DNA of 9,267 nt. Source: CAYYYG01 sp964476135. Its GTDB lineage: Bacteria > Patescibacteriota > Microgenomatia > UBA1406 > GWC2-37-13. Every line of letters starts with the position of its first letter. Position 1 is the stretch's first letter. The stretch covers positions 1-9,267 of the forward strand of contig CAYYYG010000040.1 of the NCBI GenBank assembly GCA_964476135.1. The letters run 5' to 3'. Of the stretch, positions 1 to 6,440 are shown one piece after another. The position numbers and the translations under genes are program-made. The notes below the pieces were generated by a model. That model was not told the DNA's origin. It worked only from the letters and a program-made list of their open reading frames with translations, and ran no database searches.

Positions 1-510
1 CTTTTCACCTTTCCTTCACAGTACTAGTTCACTATCGGTCAGTTTGAGTATTTAGCCTTGGATCGTGACCGACCCGGCTTCCCACAAGGTGTCGTGTCTC
101 GTGGTACTTGGGAACAAAATAAGGTAGCAAAAAATTTCGAATACAAGGCTGTCACTTTCTATGGCCGTCCTTTCCAGAACGTTTTTCTATCTTTTGCTAA
201 TCCCATATTATTTGCCCCACATAGTCCAGCCCGAAGGCTGGTTTTAGGCTGTTCCGCGTTCGCTCGCCACTACTGACGGAATCTCATATGATTTCTTTTC
301 CTCCGGGTACTTAGATGTTTCAGTTCCCCGGGTCTCCTCCCTGTCTTGCGACAGGATCCTCAATATTGCTATTGAGGGGGTTACCCCATTCGGAAACCGA
401 CGATTCGTAGCGCCTGTTTAAGGGCTGATCGTCGATATCGCGCTCTAACACGCGTCCTTCTTCGGCTCAAACTGCCAAGGCATCCACCATTGGCTTTATT
501 CTCCTATCTC
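1..510 (-). rRNA. 23S ribosomal RNA, 5' portion (partial)
   Basis: The reverse complement matches conserved bacterial 23S rRNA domain I. The hallmark GGTGGATGCC near the mature 5' end is at 479-488. The block equivalent to E. coli positions ~440-490 (GGCTAAATACTC, then GACCGATAGTGAAC) lies at about 20-58. The gene runs leftward out of the window, so only about the first 500 nt are present. The 5' boundary is estimated from the ~22 nt that precede GGTGGATGCC in E. coli and could be off by 10-20 nt. No coding sequence overlaps it, and the open frames across it are not genes. Upstream in its own direction are a hairpin-rich spacer and tRNA-Ala, but no 16S gene. Confidence 0.95.
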
Positions 511-541
511 TTTCGTTTAGTTAAAAATTGGCCTACTTCAA

Positions 542-570
542 TACTTATTGCCAGGACATGGCAATAAGTA
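542..570. repeat. Perfect 12-bp hairpin in the tRNA-Ala/23S spacer
   Basis: TACTTATTGCCA (542-553) and TGGCAATAAGTA (559-570) are exact reverse complements around a 5-nt loop, GGACA. The hairpin lies about 30-60 nt upstream of the 23S 5' end on the rRNA transcript. This position fits an RNase III-type processing or folding element in the precursor, which is an inference. It has no U-run and is not a convincing terminator. Confidence 0.75.
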
Positions 571-583
571 GTATGCAGCTCTA

Positions 584-610
584 TTGATTTTTTGTTATAC
601 AAAAAATCAA
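584..610. repeat. Perfect 11-bp hairpin in the tRNA-Ala/23S spacer
   Basis: TTGATTTTTTG (584-594) and CAAAAAATCAA (600-610) are exact reverse complements with a 5-nt loop, TTATA. It is AT-rich, so it is weaker than the neighbouring 542-570 hairpin. The two sit in tandem between tRNA-Ala and the 23S 5' end and would both be present in the precursor RNA. Its function is not evident from sequence. Confidence 0.7.
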
Positions 611-679
611 AGAACCGCAAAACACACCGAATTTTTAATGTGCTCAAAATTCTGTTTCCCGCTGGTACTCAGACGGGTG

Positions 680-753
680 TGGACCCGGCCGGACTTGAAC
701 CGGCGACCTTCTCATTGCAAATGAGATGTTCTAGCCAGCTGAACTACAGGCCC
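680..753 (-). tRNA. tRNA-Ala (anticodon UGC)
   Basis: The minus strand folds as a complete cloverleaf. The acceptor stem is GGGCCTG/CGGGTCC and includes a G3:U70 wobble, the classic alanine identity element. The anticodon loop reads TTTGCAA, giving anticodon TGC, the T loop is TTCAAGT and the discriminator is A. CCA is not encoded, since the next bases are CAC. It lies about 170 nt upstream of the 23S gene, the usual place of tRNA-Ala in a 16S-23S spacer, but no 16S gene follows on the far side. Confidence 0.95.
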
Positions 754-862
754 GTCACAATGACGGTCTACGATAGATTTTTGGGCGAAGCTGTTAGGAG
801 AGCAGTTATAGTTGTCTCCAATGTTGCCTCACACCGAAAGACTCACATTCATCGTAAAAGCT

Positions 863-891
863 ATTTTAATCTAATGATTTTCAAAAATCAA
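863..891 (-). promoter_or_regulatory. Candidate promoter for the tRNA-Ala/23S transcript
   Basis: On the minus strand there is TTGATT (plus coordinates 886-891), a spacer of exactly 17 bp, and TAAAAT (863-868). Together these make a sigma70-like -35/-10 pair with a predicted start near 856. That gives a leader of about 100 nt before tRNA-Ala. A 7-bp inverted repeat, TGATTTT/AAAATCA (875-890), overlaps the spacer and the -35 and could be an operator. The area is AT-rich, so chance matches are possible. Confidence 0.45.
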
Positions 892-956
892 GCGTAATTA
901 TCATCTTATTTTTAATAATACTGTTGCATTTTTCCCTCGAAATCTTTTATATTGTT

Positions 957-979
957 TATAGCCGTTAAATACGGCTATA
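957..979. repeat. Perfect 9-bp hairpin upstream of ppsA
   Basis: TATAGCCGT (957-965) and ACGGCTATA (971-979) are exact reverse complements around the loop TAAAT. It lies 23 bp upstream of the ppsA ATG, in the divergent region shared with the 23S transcription unit. It could be an operator at the DNA level, or a leader hairpin if transcription starts further upstream, for example from TATATT at 948-953. It has no U-run in either direction. Confidence 0.65.
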
Positions 980-990
980 TATATTATTAA

Positions 991-996
991 TATAGT
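991..996 (+). promoter_or_regulatory. Candidate -10 element of ppsA (leaderless arrangement)
   Basis: TATAGT ends exactly 6 nt before the ppsA ATG, so the A of the start codon falls at the expected +1. No Shine-Dalgarno sequence is present before the ATG, and no good -35 lies 16-18 bp upstream. The AT-rich context lowers specificity. The case rests mainly on the same spacing recurring at ruvA and the lyase gene. Confidence 0.4.
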
Positions 997-1002
997 AATC
1001 AC

Positions 1003-3351
1003 ATGTCAAAACACACTCAGCTTGCGGTCTGGTTTGAAGAAGTTGATAAAAACGATGTCGGACTTGTCGGCGGAAAGGGTGCTAATTTAGGCGAAATGGC
1101 GCAAGCCAACCTCCCAATTCCCTACGGCTTTATTGTTACATCAAAGGCTTATTTTTATTTTATCCAAACAGCAGGACTGCAAAAACCGATTGCCGATGCT
1201 CTTAAGGGAGTCAATTACGATAATGGAGCCGATCTTGATCGAGTATCGAAAAAAGTAAGAGACCTTATTATGCAGGCCGAAGTGCCGCATGCATTATCTA
1301 AAGAAATACTACAATATTATGCGGATCTGCCTGTTAAACAAGAAAAATATTTCAAACGGAATGTTTCATTTTTCGAAGAGAATATCAGAAAGCTCAGGCA
1401 GGTGTATAACCATCCTCTCGTCGCCGTAAGGTCATCGGCAACTGCGGAAGATTTGCCGGACGCCTCATTTGCAGGTCAGCAAGAAACATTTCTTAATGTT
1501 CGGGGCGACAGTCATTTGTTAGTAAAGGTTAAGGAATGCTGGGCCTCTCTGTTTACCGCAAGAGCGATATATTATAGACACGAACAGGGATTCGATCATT
1601 TCAAAGTCGGATTAGCAGCCGTTGTTCAACGCATGGTGCAGTCGGATAAATCCGGTATTGCATTCAGTATCGATCCGGTAACCAATGATAAAACTAAAAT
1701 CGTGATAGAGGCAATCTTCGGATTAGGCGAGTATATCGTTCAGGGAAAGGTTACGCCCGATCACTATGAGGTAAATAAAAAATCATTCGTGTTTCTTAAA
1801 AAAGACGCAAATTATCAAAATTTAAAGTATGTCAAATCGGGTGTTGATAACGTCGAGGTCAAACTGACCAAAGCAGAGGGTATAGTTCAGAAATTGACCG
1901 ATGAGGAAATCGTTAAGGTAGCAATGCTTGTTCGTGATATAGAAAATCATTACTACTTTCCGCAGGATATTGAATGGGCTATAGAAAACAGTCATGTTTA
2001 CATCGTACAATCGCGTCCGATAACTACTATAAAGGAAGGAAATGACCAAGTAGTCAAACCTAAAGAAGGCTCGATACCTGTTTTAACGGGATCACCAGCT
2101 TCACCCGGTGTTGGTATTGGCCCAGTCACTCAAGTACATTCACCCAAAGAAATAGACAAAGTAAAAAAAGGCGATGTGCTCGTTGCTCCGCAAACTAATC
2201 CAGACTACGTACCGGCAATGAAAAAAGCAATTGCGATTGTTACGGAAAAAGGTGGTAGAACATCGCATGCGGCTATTGTTTCACGCGAACTCGGCATTCC
2301 TGCTGTTGTCGGCGCCGAAAACGCCACAAAAATCCTCAAGAATGGAGAGGTAGTTTCGGTTAACGGAGCATCCGGTGAAATATTCAAAGGGAGTGTTTTT
2401 TCAAAACAAGCCATAGCTGGTTCGCATGTTGCGCAAAGTCATCATCATGTTAAAACGCTTACACGTGTTTATGCCAATCTGGCCGAACCGGAGCAAGCAA
2501 AAAAAGTCGCTGCGTCCGACGTCGACGGCATTGGGTTGCTGCGAGCTGAATTTATGATCGCTGAGATAGGTATGCATCCTAAGGAATTTATCAAGCATCA
2601 TAAACAGCATGAATTTGTCAATAAGCTGTACAGTGGCTTGCACAAATTTGTCGATGCTTTTACGCCGCGTCCGGTTGTGTATCGTGCGACGGATTTCAAA
2701 ACAAACGAATATCGCAACTTAGCCGGGGGCAAAGCATATGAAAAGCATGAAGAAAACCCGATGATCGGTTTTAGAGGTGCTTCACGTTATCTTGCTGACC
2801 AGGATGTATTTAAGATGGAGTTAGAGGCCATTCTCAGGGTCTGGGAAAAAGGTTACAGAAATCTCCATCTGATGATTCCGTTTGTTAGAGTTCCATGGGA
2901 GCTTATAAAAATAAAAGAAATCGTTGCATCACACGGTTTGTTGGCGCTTCCTGGCTTCAAACTGTGGATCATGGTCGAAGTGCCAGCATGTGCTTTGAAT
3001 CTGGAAGAGTTTTTGAAACTCGGTGTGGATGGTGTGTCGATAGGTACCAACGACTTGACCATGATGCTTCTTGGAGTCGATCGTGATAATGAAGTCGTTG
3101 CGAACATATACGATGAGCGTAACCCGGTAGTGGTTCAAGTTCTTGAGTATATCGTGTCGACCTGTGCTCAATACGGAGTCACCTGCTCCATCTGTGGTCA
3201 GGCAGCTTCCGACTATCCGAGTCTTGTTGAAAAACTGGTTAAAGCGGGGATTACGAGCGTATCTGTCAACCCCGATGCCGTCGATCGCACGAGAAAACTG
3301 ATATTCGATATCGAAAAGAAGAATTTTGAAAATAAAAAGCACAAAAAATAA
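1003..3351 (+). CDS. ppsA: Phosphoenolpyruvate synthase (pyruvate, water dikinase)
   Basis: A 782-residue protein, close to the ~790 usual for PpsA. It converts pyruvate, ATP and water to PEP, AMP and phosphate, the gluconeogenic entry step in the cytoplasm. Three parts are visible in order. The N-terminal ATP-grasp-type nucleotide-binding domain (about 1-345) starts with the conserved GLVGGKGANLGEM and includes VRSSATAEDLPDASFAGQQE. The mobile phosphohistidine domain has GGRTSHAAIVSRELGIP, placing the phosphorylated His at residue 422. The C-terminal PEP/pyruvate-binding barrel has MIGFRGASRY, IGTNDLTMMLLGVDRD and CSICGQA, with the catalytic Cys at 731. All key residues are intact. The ATG at 1003 gives the family's usual N-terminus. 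There is no Shine-Dalgarno sequence; a -10-like hexamer sits 6 nt upstream. eno follows after 5 bp, so the two are probably co-transcribed and act in consecutive steps. Confidence 0.97.
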   Translation: MSKHTQLAVWFEEVDKNDVGLVGGKGANLGEMAQANLPIPYGFIVTSKAYFYFIQTAGLQKPIADALKGVNYDNGADLDRVSKKVRDLIMQAEVPHALSKEILQYYADLPVKQEKYFKRNVSFFEENIRKLRQVYNHPLVAVRSSATAEDLPDASFAGQQETFLNVRGDSHLLVKVKECWASLFTARAIYYRHEQGFDHFKVGLAAVVQRMVQSDKSGIAFSIDPVTNDKTKIVIEAIFGLGEYIVQGKVTPDHYEVNKKSFVFLKKDANYQNLKYVKSGVDNVEVKLTKAEGIVQKLTDEEIVKVAMLVRDIENHYYFPQDIEWAIENSHVYIVQSRPITTIKEGNDQVVKPKEGSIPVLTGSPASPGVGIGPVTQVHSPKEIDKVKKGDVLVAPQTNPDYVPAMKKAIAIVTEKGGRTSHAAIVSRELGIPAVVGAENATKILKNGEVVSVNGASGEIFKGSVFSKQAIAGSHVAQSHHHVKTLTRVYANLAEPEQAKKVAASDVDGIGLLRAEFMIAEIGMHPKEFIKHHKQHEFVNKLYSGLHKFVDAFTPRPVVYRATDFKTNEYRNLAGGKAYEKHEENPMIGFRGASRYLADQDVFKMELEAILRVWEKGYRNLHLMIPFVRVPWELIKIKEIVASHGLLALPGFKLWIMVEVPACALNLEEFLKLGVDGVSIGTNDLTMMLLGVDRDNEVVANIYDERNPVVVQVLEYIVSTCAQYGVTCSICGQAASDYPSLVEKLVKAGITSVSVNPDAVDRTRKLIFDIEKKNFENKKHKK

Positions 3352-3356
3352 CCAGT

Positions 3357-4631
3357 ATGGCAACGATTAAATCAATAAGAGCGCACGAAATCATAGACTC
3401 ACGCGGATATCCGACTATCGAGGGTCAACTGACCCTCGATAACGGAATGACCGTATTAAGTTCTATGCCTGCTGGCACATCGATTGGTTCGCATGAGGCA
3501 ATAGAACTTAGAGATAACGATAAGGCCAGATTTGGTGGCATGGGGGTGACCAAGGCCTGCGGATATATAAATGATCTTATCGGTCCGAAACTCGTCGGGG
3601 TGTCGCCGGAAAAGCAGCAGGAGATTGATTCGTGGATGCTTAAGGCAGATGGATCAAGCAATAAGAGTAATTTAGGATCAAATACGACTCTCACAATATC
3701 CCAGCTTGTTGCAAAGGCAGCTGCCGTATCGCTCGGCATGCCGCTGTATGCTTACATAAACTCGGTTTACAATAAAACTTTCAAGGACGATTTGAAAGTA
3801 TCCAAAATACCGGCTCCCCTGTTTAGCATGATTAACGGAGGTAAGCATGCACATAACAACATTGAGTTTCAGGAATTTCACATAATACCCTCCTCGTCAT
3901 TAACTTTTTCTAAAGCATATCAGATGGGCGTTGAGTTCTACCAGGAATTACAGAAGGTGCTGCTTTACCGTAATGCTACGACATCGGTTGGTGAAGAGGG
4001 CGGATATAGTCCGAACTTCAGTACTAATGTAGATGCCTTGGAGGTACTTAAGGAAACGATCATTCAGATGGGTTTAAAAATGGGTCTGGATATTTTTATC
4101 GGTATCGATGTCGCGGCTTCCAACTTTTATAAGGACGACCGCTACATAATCCGCGATAAGCCACATCCTCTGAAAAGAGATGAGTATGTGGCATTTATCC
4201 AGACGCTCGTGACTAAGTATTCTATTCTAAATTTAGAAGATCCGATATTCGAAGACGACTGGGACGGTTGGAAAAAACTCGCGACTACTTTACCGGAACA
4301 AATATATCTAGTCGGTGATGATCTTATCACAACCAATAAAACCAGGCTCATGAAAGCGATTGAAAACCAGACCTGTTCGACCGTACTTATAAAGCCAAAT
4401 CAGATTGGTACGATTACCGAAACACTTGAAGTAATCAATATCGCAAGGAAAAACAATTTTAATTATGTTGTGTCACACCGGTCCGGCGAAACCAATGATG
4501 ACTTCATCGCTGATTTTTCGGTTGGTATTCAGGCAGACTTCGTAAAATTCGGCGCACCATCGAGAGGTGAGCGTATCGCCAAATATAACCGACTCTGGAC
4601 GATTGAACGTGAGGAGTTGAAGGTGGTATAA
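3357..4631 (+). CDS. eno: Enolase (divergent catalytic loop)
   Basis: A 424-residue cytoplasmic enolase that interconverts 2-phosphoglycerate and PEP. The hallmarks are present: H164 in NGGKHAHNN, E173 in QEF, E214 in GEEGGYSPN, metal ligands D251 (IDVAAS), E294 (LEDP) and D321 (VGDDLITTN), catalytic K346 (LIKPNQIGT), SHRSGET, and K397 in VKFGAPSR. The first mobile loop is unusual. The canonical PSGASTG reads PAGTSIG at 38-44, so the Ser that normally helps hold the second magnesium is Ala39. DSRGNPT is also DSRGYPT. The gene starts 5 bp after ppsA with no Shine-Dalgarno sequence, which suggests translational coupling in one transcript. The other active-site residues argue for a working enzyme. 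A specialised paralogue is possible if another enolase exists in the genome. Confidence 0.94.
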   Translation: MATIKSIRAHEIIDSRGYPTIEGQLTLDNGMTVLSSMPAGTSIGSHEAIELRDNDKARFGGMGVTKACGYINDLIGPKLVGVSPEKQQEIDSWMLKADGSSNKSNLGSNTTLTISQLVAKAAAVSLGMPLYAYINSVYNKTFKDDLKVSKIPAPLFSMINGGKHAHNNIEFQEFHIIPSSSLTFSKAYQMGVEFYQELQKVLLYRNATTSVGEEGGYSPNFSTNVDALEVLKETIIQMGLKMGLDIFIGIDVAASNFYKDDRYIIRDKPHPLKRDEYVAFIQTLVTKYSILNLEDPIFEDDWDGWKKLATTLPEQIYLVGDDLITTNKTRLMKAIENQTCSTVLIKPNQIGTITETLEVINIARKNNFNYVVSHRSGETNDDFIADFSVGIQADFVKFGAPSRGERIAKYNRLWTIEREELKVV

Positions 4632-4632
4632 T
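4624..4632 (+). promoter_or_regulatory. Extended -10 promoter for ruvA, overlapping the eno stop codon
   Basis: TGGTATAAT combines a TGn extension with a perfect TATAAT hexamer at 4627-4632. It overlaps the eno TAA stop. The hexamer ends 5 nt before the ruvA ATG, so transcription would start at or next to the A of ATG and give a leaderless ruvA-ruvB mRNA. Read-through from ppsA-eno is also likely. AAGGTGG at 4620-4626 could be a weak, distant ribosome binding site on that longer RNA. Confidence 0.5.
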
Positions 4633-4637
4633 CCGGT

Positions 4638-5213
4638 ATGATCGGGAAAATAAAAGGACTGCTTGCCGAAGTCGATGGGCAAATGATACTTATCGAAACT
4701 TCAGGTGGTGTGTTTTATCGCGTTTATGCACCGCCAGCTATGTTTTCAAAAAAAACTGGCAGCGACATTGAACTTTATACTTATTTGCAGGTACGTGATG
4801 ACGCACTAGTGCTTTTTGGGTTCGAAACAAAGTCTAATTATGAGTACTTCAATCTGCTTCTGACCGTTCCTGGCGTTGGACCAAAAACGGCTTTTAATGT
4901 AATGTCTTATGCCAAGCCATACGAAATCAATCAGGCGGTACGGAATAATGATGTGAAATTTTTTTCGAAGGTGCCTGGTTTGGGTAAAAAAACAGCAATG
5001 AAAATTATCCTCGAGCTTTCACAGAAGCTTAAAGAGGAATTCCATATGGAAAAAATGATCGTTTCAGATGACGACAATCTTGTTGTCGATGCGCTTGTTT
5101 CACTTGGATTCAAGAAGCAGGATGCAATGAAGATTCTTGAGAAACTGGACGCGTCTTTGACGGTTGAAAATAAAATTAAAGAAGCCATAAGAGTTGCGAC
5201 ATCAAAAAGATAA
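4638..5213 (+). CDS. ruvA: Holliday junction branch migration protein RuvA
   Basis: A 191-residue protein, slightly shorter than E. coli RuvA (203). RuvA tetramers bind the four-way DNA junction and load the RuvB motor. Domain I is an OB fold (about 1-62) beginning MIGKIKG. It includes the acidic-pin region VRDDALVLFGF, where D54-D55 correspond to the acidic pair that separates strands. Domain II has two helix-hairpin-helix motifs, VPGVGPKTA (77-85) and VPGLGKKTA (112-120). Domain III (about 145-191), with DALVSLGFKKQDAMKIL, is the RuvB-binding UBA-like three-helix bundle. It starts 6 bp after eno and ends 1 bp before ruvB, the classic ruvAB pair. No ruvC is adjacent. Confidence 0.96.
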   Translation: MIGKIKGLLAEVDGQMILIETSGGVFYRVYAPPAMFSKKTGSDIELYTYLQVRDDALVLFGFETKSNYEYFNLLLTVPGVGPKTAFNVMSYAKPYEINQAVRNNDVKFFSKVPGLGKKTAMKIILELSQKLKEEFHMEKMIVSDDDNLVVDALVSLGFKKQDAMKILEKLDASLTVENKIKEAIRVATSKR

Positions 5214-5214
5214 T

Positions 5215-6210
5215 ATGACAGATCAGAATACACCCGATTTATCGAACCTGCGTCCGCAAAAATTGAAAGATTATGTCGGTCAGGGAAATATTGTCCGCAC
5301 ACTGAAGTTATTTTTAGACGCCGTAAAAAGCCGTGGCGCACCTTCTGAACACATACTGTTTTATGGTCCTCCGGGAATCGGCAAGACCACGCTTGCCTAT
5401 ATTATTGCCAATGAGCTTACCGGAGATATTAAAATCACGTCCGGAGCGGCAATTACCAAAGGTGGCGATCTGGCGGCAATTCTCACAAACCTCAAAGATA
5501 ACGATGTTTTGTTTATAGACGAAATACACCGTATGCCAAAACCAGTCGAGGAAATGTTATATCCGGTTATGGAAGAGTACGCCTTAGATATAATCATCGG
5601 CAAAGGGCCTTCTGCAAGAACCGTCCGGCTCACTGTTCCGAGAATAACAATAATAGGTGCAACTACAAAACTGGCGCTATTATCGGCGCCGCTTCGCGAC
5701 AGATTCGGCCTCCTGTTAAGATTGGACTATTATACGATAGACGAAATGGTTAATATAATTCTTCGATCCGGCAAAATCTTGGAAGTCGAAGTGTCTGAAG
5801 GTGCAGCACATGAAATTGCCAAAAGAGCTCGTAAGACTCCGCGTATAGCCAACCGTATTCTCAAACGTGCCCGCGATGTACTTCAGGTAGACAAACATGA
5901 TTCCATCGATGAAAATCTGGTGGACAAACTGTTTTCGATGCTGGAAATAGATTCGGCGGGTCTTAACGATATCGATATTCAATACCTCCGGCTTCTCGGT
6001 GAGAAATTTCAGAATTTTCCCGTCGGTCTTGAGACTATCGCCTCCTCTTTATCTGAGGATAAGCAGACTATAGAAGAATTTATTGAGCCGTATTTGCTGC
6101 AGCTCGGATTCATAAAAAAAACGCCACGAGGTCGGATGCTCACCAGAAAGGCATTTGAACATCTTAAATTGAAGGTTCCGGATTCCGAGCAACAGGAGAA
6201 ACTTGTTTGA
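5215..6210 (+). CDS. ruvB: Holliday junction branch migration ATPase RuvB
   Basis: A 331-residue AAA+ ATPase, the hexameric motor that drives branch migration with RuvA. Visible motifs are LRPQKLKDYVGQ near the N-terminus, Walker A GPPGIGKTT (51-59), Walker B FIDEIH (D102-E103), and the sensor/arginine-finger region GATTKLALLSAPLRDRFG. The C-terminal winged helix includes FPVGLETIASSLSED and EPYLLQLGFIKKTPRGRM. ATG 5215 was chosen because it sits 1 nt after the ruvA stop and gives the normal RuvB N-terminus. The in-frame ATG at 5194 would add seven residues from inside ruvA. Translation is probably coupled to ruvA. The stop codon overlaps the promoter of the tRNA-Leu region. Confidence 0.96.
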   Translation: MTDQNTPDLSNLRPQKLKDYVGQGNIVRTLKLFLDAVKSRGAPSEHILFYGPPGIGKTTLAYIIANELTGDIKITSGAAITKGGDLAAILTNLKDNDVLFIDEIHRMPKPVEEMLYPVMEEYALDIIIGKGPSARTVRLTVPRITIIGATTKLALLSAPLRDRFGLLLRLDYYTIDEMVNIILRSGKILEVEVSEGAAHEIAKRARKTPRIANRILKRARDVLQVDKHDSIDENLVDKLFSMLEIDSAGLNDIDIQYLRLLGEKFQNFPVGLETIASSLSEDKQTIEEFIEPYLLQLGFIKKTPRGRMLTRKAFEHLKLKVPDSEQQEKLV

Positions 6211-6216
6211 TATAAT
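6208..6216 (+). promoter_or_regulatory. Extended -10 promoter of the tRNA-Leu region
   Basis: TGATATAAT, a TGn extension plus perfect TATAAT, overlaps the ruvB stop codon. The predicted start near 6223 lies 4 nt before a truncated copy of the tRNA-Leu 5' end (6227) but about 98 nt before the intact tRNA. The distance from the hexamer to the truncated copy resembles that at tRNA-Arg. This suggests the promoter originally served a tRNA starting at 6227. No clear -35 is seen. Confidence 0.6.
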
Positions 6217-6226
6217 ATTTTTGGCT

Positions 6227-6282
6227 GCCGGGGTGGCGCCTGCCCGCATTGCTGCGCAAAGCGCTGCAGGCGGGAAATGGCA
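6227..6282 (+). repeat. Broken duplicate of the tRNA-Leu 5' end carrying a 36-nt hairpin insertion
   Basis: GCCGGGGTGGCG at 6227-6238 is identical to the first 12 nt of tRNA-Leu (6321-6332). After a 36-nt GC-rich block (6239-6274), the next eight bases AAATGGCA (6275-6282) match tRNA-Leu nt 13-20 (6333-6340). Removing the block restores a perfect 20-nt copy of the tRNA 5' end. Together with the flanking CG the block folds into a hairpin: CGCCTGC (6237-6243) pairs with GCAGGCG, with an inner GCGC-AAA-GCGC. Beyond 6282 the tRNA resemblance stops. It could be a tRNA pseudogene hit by a palindromic repeat, or the scar of a small integrated element. Confidence 0.75.
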
Positions 6283-6320
6283 GATTTACTGTTTCGGATT
6301 TTTGCAGAAAATGAGTTTAA

Positions 6321-6403
6321 GCCGGGGTGGCGAAATGGCATACGCGCAGGACTTAAAATCCTGTGATAGCAATATCGTGAGGGTTCGACCCCCTCTCCCG
6401 GCA
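6321..6403 (+). tRNA. tRNA-Leu (anticodon UAA)
   Basis: A complete class II tRNA. The acceptor stem is GCCGGGG/CTCCCGGC with a final G-U. The D arm is GCG/CGC, and the anticodon stem CAGGA/TCCTG has the loop CTTAAAA (anticodon TAA at 6354-6356). The long variable arm GATA-gcaa-TATC is typical of leucine tRNAs. The T arm is GAGGG/CCCTC-like with loop TTCGACC, and the discriminator is A. CCA is not encoded. It reads UUA/UUG codons. Transcription probably comes from the promoter at 6208-6216 through the duplicated segment. Confidence 0.95.
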
Positions 6404-6425
6404 CATAAAACTTCATATACGAATC

Positions 6426-6434
6426 TGATAAGAT
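6426..6434 (+). promoter_or_regulatory. Extended -10 element of the lyase gene (leaderless arrangement)
   Basis: TGATAAGAT is a TGn extension plus TAAGAT, ending exactly 6 nt before the ATG at 6441, so +1 would fall on the start codon. No Shine-Dalgarno sequence precedes the gene. It lies 22 nt after tRNA-Leu, so read-through from the tRNA promoter is an alternative source of transcript. Confidence 0.45.
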
Positions 6435-6440
6435 AACTGT

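Noticed and set aside
58..276. 72-codon open frame on the plus strand
   Set aside because: It lies entirely within 23S rRNA on the opposite strand; the conserved rRNA sequence explains it.
584..610. Terminator in the rRNA spacer
   Set aside because: The stem is almost entirely A/T and no separate U tract follows on the transcribed strand; termination here would cut off the 23S.
592..897. 101-codon open frame on the plus strand
   Set aside because: It runs across the antisense of tRNA-Ala and the promoter region, lacks a ribosome binding site and its protein looks random.
2929..3363. 144-codon minus-strand frame inside ppsA
   Set aside because: It is antisense to the strongly conserved C-terminal PpsA domain; it is a shadow of that reading frame.
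5194..5214. Upstream ATG start for ruvB
   Set aside because: It would overlap the end of ruvA and add residues absent from RuvB; ATG 5215, 1 nt after the ruvA stop, fits the family.
6239..6320. Intron in a split tRNA-Leu
   Set aside because: The downstream tRNA is complete by itself, and the hairpin falls in the D-arm of a partial copy, not in an anticodon loop; no intron core is visible.
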